Positions 47,397 through 50,190 of a stretch of 50,190 nt of DNA are shown one piece after another. Every line of letters starts with the position of its first letter. Within the stretch, counting starts at the first letter, position 1. This DNA is from Pseudomonadota bacterium. GTDB taxonomy: Bacteria > Pseudomonadota > Gammaproteobacteria > Xanthomonadales > Xanthomonadaceae. The translations under genes were made by a program, and so were the position numbers. The notes below the pieces were generated by a model, which was not told the origin of the DNA, did no database searches, and saw only the letters and a program-made list of their open reading frames with translations. Location of the stretch: positions 1 through 50,190 of the forward strand of contig JAEWNY010000061.1 of the NCBI GenBank assembly GCA_023461075.1, written 5' to 3'.

Positions 47397-47437
47397 AGGA
47401 CGCGCCGCGAAAACCCGGCAGTGCCGGGATGCCCGCA

Positions 47438-47465
47438 AGATGGGGGGGCGCCGGCGCGGTTCAAG
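47438..47465 (-). promoter_or_regulatory. sigma-32 heat-shock promoter of groESL
   Basis: On the minus strand CTTGAA (47465-47460) and CCCCATCT (47445-47438) are separated by 14 bp, matching the RpoH consensus CTTGAA-N13-17-CCCCATNT exactly. Predicted start is near 47430, about 118 bp before groES. Confidence 0.88.
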
Positions 47466-47539
47466 GGGTGCGGGAGAAATCATCTCGCGGGCCTTGCGGG
47501 CCGTCCCGTCGGCCGGCGCGCGCGGGACGCGCTGGCCGA

Positions 47540-48040
47540 TCAGAAGCGCCAGGCGCCGACCAGGGCGGTCTCGCCGTCGTTGGGGCTGTGCAGGCTGGCG
47601 TTGGAAATGTGCCGGATGGACAGCGAGAACCGGTCCCAGCGCCAGCCCACCGAGGTGATGAACTGCGGGTCGCCGGAGAGCGCGTCGGTCTCGCCCGACT
47701 GGGCGCCGATCGCGGCACCCAGCGCCAGGCCGTTGTCGGTGCGCTCGTAGCGCAGGCCGACGTAGCCGACCCAGACATCGTCCTCCAGGTCCCGGTCGGC
47801 GACGGGGCGGCGTCCGTCAACGTAGATCACGCCGGTCTGGGCGCGCAGCACGGCGTTGTCGAGCTGGCGCAGCGCCGGCACCCAGGCGATCGAACCCGTA
47901 CGGGTGAACTCCCGGTCGGTCGTGGTGGAGGCGCCGATCGCCAGCTCGATGTCGCTGCCGGCCGAAGCCGTCAGCGGCGCCGAAGCCAGCACCAGCGCCA
48001 CCAGCCCGGCGCGCAGCGCGGAGCGGTGGGAAACCTGCAT
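47540..48040 (-). CDS. PagL-like lipid A 3-O-deacylase
   Basis: A 166-residue outer membrane beta-barrel with a signal peptide (cleavage near SAG-SD). PagL removes the 3-linked acyl chain of lipid A. The catalytic residues align: HISN with His144 and Ser146, and NDGE with Glu157. The chain ends in WRF, an outer membrane insertion signal. Because LPS genes occupy 27-33 kb, a role in lipid A remodelling fits. Start at 48040; divergent from the nuclease gene. Confidence 0.87.
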   Translation of the reverse strand: MQVSHRSALRAGLVALVLASAPLTASAGSDIELAIGASTTTDREFTRTGSIAWVPALRQLDNAVLRAQTGVIYVDGRRPVADRDLEDDVWVGYVGLRYERTDNGLALGAAIGAQSGETDALSGDPQFITSVGWRWDRFSLSIRHISNASLHSPNDGETALVGAWRF

Positions 48041-48194
48041 GGAAGAGCCTGCGATGGGTGGGGAGGGAGCAGCCGGCAAGAATACGGCCCGCCCGTCGCG
48101 CCGGCGTGCAGGCACGCGGAAAGGTGTGTCCCTGCGCGACAACCGTCATGAAGGGGAGGTAGATTGCGCGGTCCACCATGGGGAGAGGCACCGA

Positions 48195-50000
48195 ATGCGC
48201 GGCAAGCGTTCCACTTTGTTCTGCGCGATCGCACTTGCGGTCGCGGCGACGTTCCCGGCCCAGGCCGAGGTCTTCATCAACGAGATCCACTACGACAACG
48301 CCGGCACCGACGCAGGCGAGGCGATCGAAGTCGTGGGCAGCGCCGGGGAAAGCCTGGCCGGCTACCAGCTGGTCCGCTACAACGGCAACGGCGGCGGCAG
48401 CTACGGCACCGACACCCTGCCGGCCGGCAACCTGGAGACGTGCGGCGGACAGGTCCGCTTCGCGACCGTCAACTATCCGCTGGACGGCCTGCAGAACGGC
48501 TCGCCCGACGGCGTCGCGCTGGTGGACCCGCAGGGCAACGTGCTGCAGTTCCTGAGCTACGAGGGCACGTTCACCGCGAGCAACGGCCCCGCGGCCGGGA
48601 TGACCAGCGTGGACATCGGCGTCGCCGAGGCCAACACGGCGCCGGTCGGCACCTCGCTGCAGCTCACCGGCACCGGCAACGTCGCCGCGGACTTCTCGTG
48701 GGCCGACTCGGCCACCCAGACCTTCGGCACCTGCAACAACGGCCAGTCCTTCGGCGAAGCCGGCAACGCCGCGCCGCGCGTGGTCGAGACCTTCCCCGCC
48801 GAGGGCTCGAGCGACTTCCCGTACGCGGCCGACCTGACCGTCACCTTCAGCGAGCCGGTGGTCGTGCAGCCGGGCGCCTTCAGCCTCAGCTGCGACGGCA
48901 TCGGCCGCCGCCGCACCACGCCGCTCGACCACGTCGGCCAGGCCACGAGCTTCACCCTGACCCCGGCGCGTCCGCTGGTGCCGGGCCAGGCCTGCTCGCT
49001 GCACATCGATGCCGGCCTGGTCGCCGACCTCGACGCCGCCGCGCCCGAATCCGACACCACCGTCGCCTTCCGCGTGAAGTCCGCCGACAGCGGCACCGGC
49101 AGCGGCGGCTACTACGGCCGGGTGAACACCTCGAGCGCCGGCCAGCTGCGCTGCTCGCTGCACGAGACCATCCGCGGCCACGTCGCCTATCCGTACAGCG
49201 GCAGCGGCACCAACACCTGGACCATCCTCGAGATCGCCGACGAAGACCCGAACGACGACGGCAAGATCCTCGACGTCTACCGCAACCGCAGCTACACCAA
49301 GGGCCAGGACCGCGCCGGCTCCGGCGGCAGCAACAAGTACAACCGCGAGCACACCTGGCCGAACTCGCTGGGCTTCCCGAGCAACAGCCAGGACGGCCTG
49401 CCGAACGCGCCCTACACCGACACCCACATGCTCTACCTGAGCGACGAGGGCTACAACTCCAACCGCGGCAACATGCCCTTCGCCAACTGCGGCGCGGGCT
49501 GCGGCGAGCGCCCGACCGAGGCCAACAACGGCCGCGGCGGCGGCACCGGCGTGTACCCGGGCAACTCGAACTGGGTGCAGGGCAGCAACGGCAACCAGGG
49601 CTCGTTCGAGGTCTGGGGCGCACGCAAGGGCGACATGGCCCGCGCGGTGATGTACATGGCGATCCGCTACGAGGGCGGCCAGCACCCGACCACCGGCCAG
49701 CGCGAACCCGACCTGGAACTCACCGACAACCGCAGCCTGATCGTCGGCACCAGCTCGCTGTCCGCGCCGGCCTACATGGGCCTGCTGTCCACGCTGATCG
49801 AGTGGCACCTGGCCGACCCGCCGGATGACGCCGAGCGCGCGCGCAACGAGGTGATCTTCGCCACCAGGGCAACCGCAACCCGTTCATCGACCACCCGGAA
49901 TGGGGCAGCGTGGCGCTGTTCACCTCGACCTCGCCGGCGACCTGCGAACTGGCGACGCCGGAGCCCAACCCGCCGCGCAACCCGCGACTGCGGGACCTGA
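48195..50000 (+). CDS. secreted endonuclease I family nuclease with lamin-tail-like and Ig-like domains; late frameshift
   Basis: A large exported nuclease. Signal peptide ends at AQA-EV. Residues about 25-180 are a lamin-tail-like domain (FINEIHYDNAGTDAGE), about 200-300 an Ig-like Big_5-type domain, and about 310-555 the endonuclease I/NucM domain with NREHTWPNSLG (His386), DTHMLYLSDEGYN and SNRGNMPF (Asn423-Phe429). GGAGAGG lies 6 bp before the ATG at 48195. After codon ~555 the reading frame shifts: the product runs on as unrelated Arg-rich sequence to 50000. The catalytic core is upstream of the break and intact. Confidence 0.82.
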   Translation: MRGKRSTLFCAIALAVAATFPAQAEVFINEIHYDNAGTDAGEAIEVVGSAGESLAGYQLVRYNGNGGGSYGTDTLPAGNLETCGGQVRFATVNYPLDGLQNGSPDGVALVDPQGNVLQFLSYEGTFTASNGPAAGMTSVDIGVAEANTAPVGTSLQLTGTGNVAADFSWADSATQTFGTCNNGQSFGEAGNAAPRVVETFPAEGSSDFPYAADLTVTFSEPVVVQPGAFSLSCDGIGRRRTTPLDHVGQATSFTLTPARPLVPGQACSLHIDAGLVADLDAAAPESDTTVAFRVKSADSGTGSGGYYGRVNTSSAGQLRCSLHETIRGHVAYPYSGSGTNTWTILEIADEDPNDDGKILDVYRNRSYTKGQDRAGSGGSNKYNREHTWPNSLGFPSNSQDGLPNAPYTDTHMLYLSDEGYNSNRGNMPFANCGAGCGERPTEANNGRGGGTGVYPGNSNWVQGSNGNQGSFEVWGARKGDMARAVMYMAIRYEGGQHPTTGQREPDLELTDNRSLIVGTSSLSAPAYMGLLSTLIEWHLADPPDDAERARNEVIFATRATATRSSTTRNGAAWRCSPRPRRRPANWRRRSPTRRATRDCGT

Positions 50001-50071
50001 GCGAGCGCGTGGCGGCACCCGCACCGAAGCCGGCGGCCACCACGGTCAGCCGGACCAGCCGCCTGCGCTGA
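49859..50071 (+). other. out-of-frame true C-terminus of the nuclease (frameshift region)
   Basis: From 49862 another frame reads HQGNRNPFIDHPEWGSVALF and ends at 50071. GNRNPFIDHPE is the conserved end of the endonuclease I domain. Bases 49860-49861 supply two of the three needed, so a single base was lost near 49859-49862, by mutation or by sequencing error. Confidence 0.8.
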
Positions 50072-50094
50072 CGGCGCCAGGCCTTGACCAGGGG

Positions 50095-50120
50095 AGGGCG
50101 CGGGGAGACCGGCGCCCTTT
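50095..50120 (+). terminator. intrinsic terminator after the nuclease gene
   Basis: GGGCGC-(loop of 10)-GCGCCC followed by TTTTCC, 24 bp after the restored nuclease stop at 50071. In 50121-50190 I see no supported feature. Confidence 0.8.
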
Positions 50121-50190
50121 TCCGTTCCGGCGCAACGATGCGTCCATCGGTCACATCGACGCCGCACCGACCCGCTCGGCTACCCTAGGT

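Overview
The window looks like chromosomal DNA of a high-GC gammaproteobacterium of the Xanthomonadaceae/Lysobacteraceae (Lysobacter, Luteimonas, Thermomonas or a relative). This rests on the 16S rRNA 5' end at the left edge, strongly GC-biased third codon positions, and a xanthomonad-like gene set: PPi-type phosphofructokinase next to adk and mpl, H+-pumping pyrophosphatase, PYROXD2-like oxidoreductase, and groESL with a CIRCE-like repeat. The genus is an inference from partial 16S and gene content. I see no phage, insertion sequence, CRISPR array or tRNA.

Layout. 1-126 is the start of a 16S gene running off the left edge on the minus strand, with its promoter at 370-397. 650-4283 holds a DUF192 lipoprotein, rubA, thiE, hemL and a K+ channel with a zinc ribbon. 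6975-4288 (minus) is a tight set SDR - DUF2905 - gloA - argD; gloA appears to start at CTG. 7036-9033 is a DedA/PAP2/LssY fusion. 11419-9037 (minus) is adk - LprI-like - mpl, divergent from pfp (11520-12758). 12951-14618 has small secreted or unknown proteins, one behind a perfect lux-box-like palindrome. 14825-19837 holds an H+-pyrophosphatase fused to an OmpA-like domain, a TM-helix/mechanosensitive-type channel and soluble pyrophosphatase. 19917-25153 holds a DUF4136 lipoprotein, an odd ion channel, riboswitch-controlled thiC, thrB and a TetR regulator. 25281-27386 is a Pcm-like methyltransferase and TolC. 27466-33154 is an LPS core/lipid A block (waaA, lpxL-like, GT9, waaL-like, GT4). 33168-35499 has a zinc-finger protein and a pirin/YceI/nitroreductase operon. 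35584-42687 holds an ELM1-like protein, a multi-pass membrane protein, three single-pass membrane proteins of similar design, and glnE. 43026-50190 has a PYROXD2-like oxidoreductase, gene remnants, a DUF333 lipoprotein, groESL, a PagL-like lipid A deacylase and a secreted endonuclease I with a late frameshift.

Themes. Three pyrophosphate enzymes (pfp, hppA, ppa) lie within about 8.3 kb, beside adk, which suggests PPi-linked energy metabolism. Envelope functions dominate the rest: LPS assembly and modification, peptidoglycan recycling, TolC and lipoproteins. Regulation is readable at several points: a TPP riboswitch before thiC, a sigma-32 promoter plus CIRCE before groESL, the rrn promoter, and palindromes before 12951, 24494 and 35499/35584.

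No obvious new defence or mobile system is present. The least explained parts are the three-gene single-pass membrane set at 37900-39812, the pyrophosphatase-OmpA fusion, and family members that have lost signature residues (PAP2 domain, second ion channel, Pcm-like protein).
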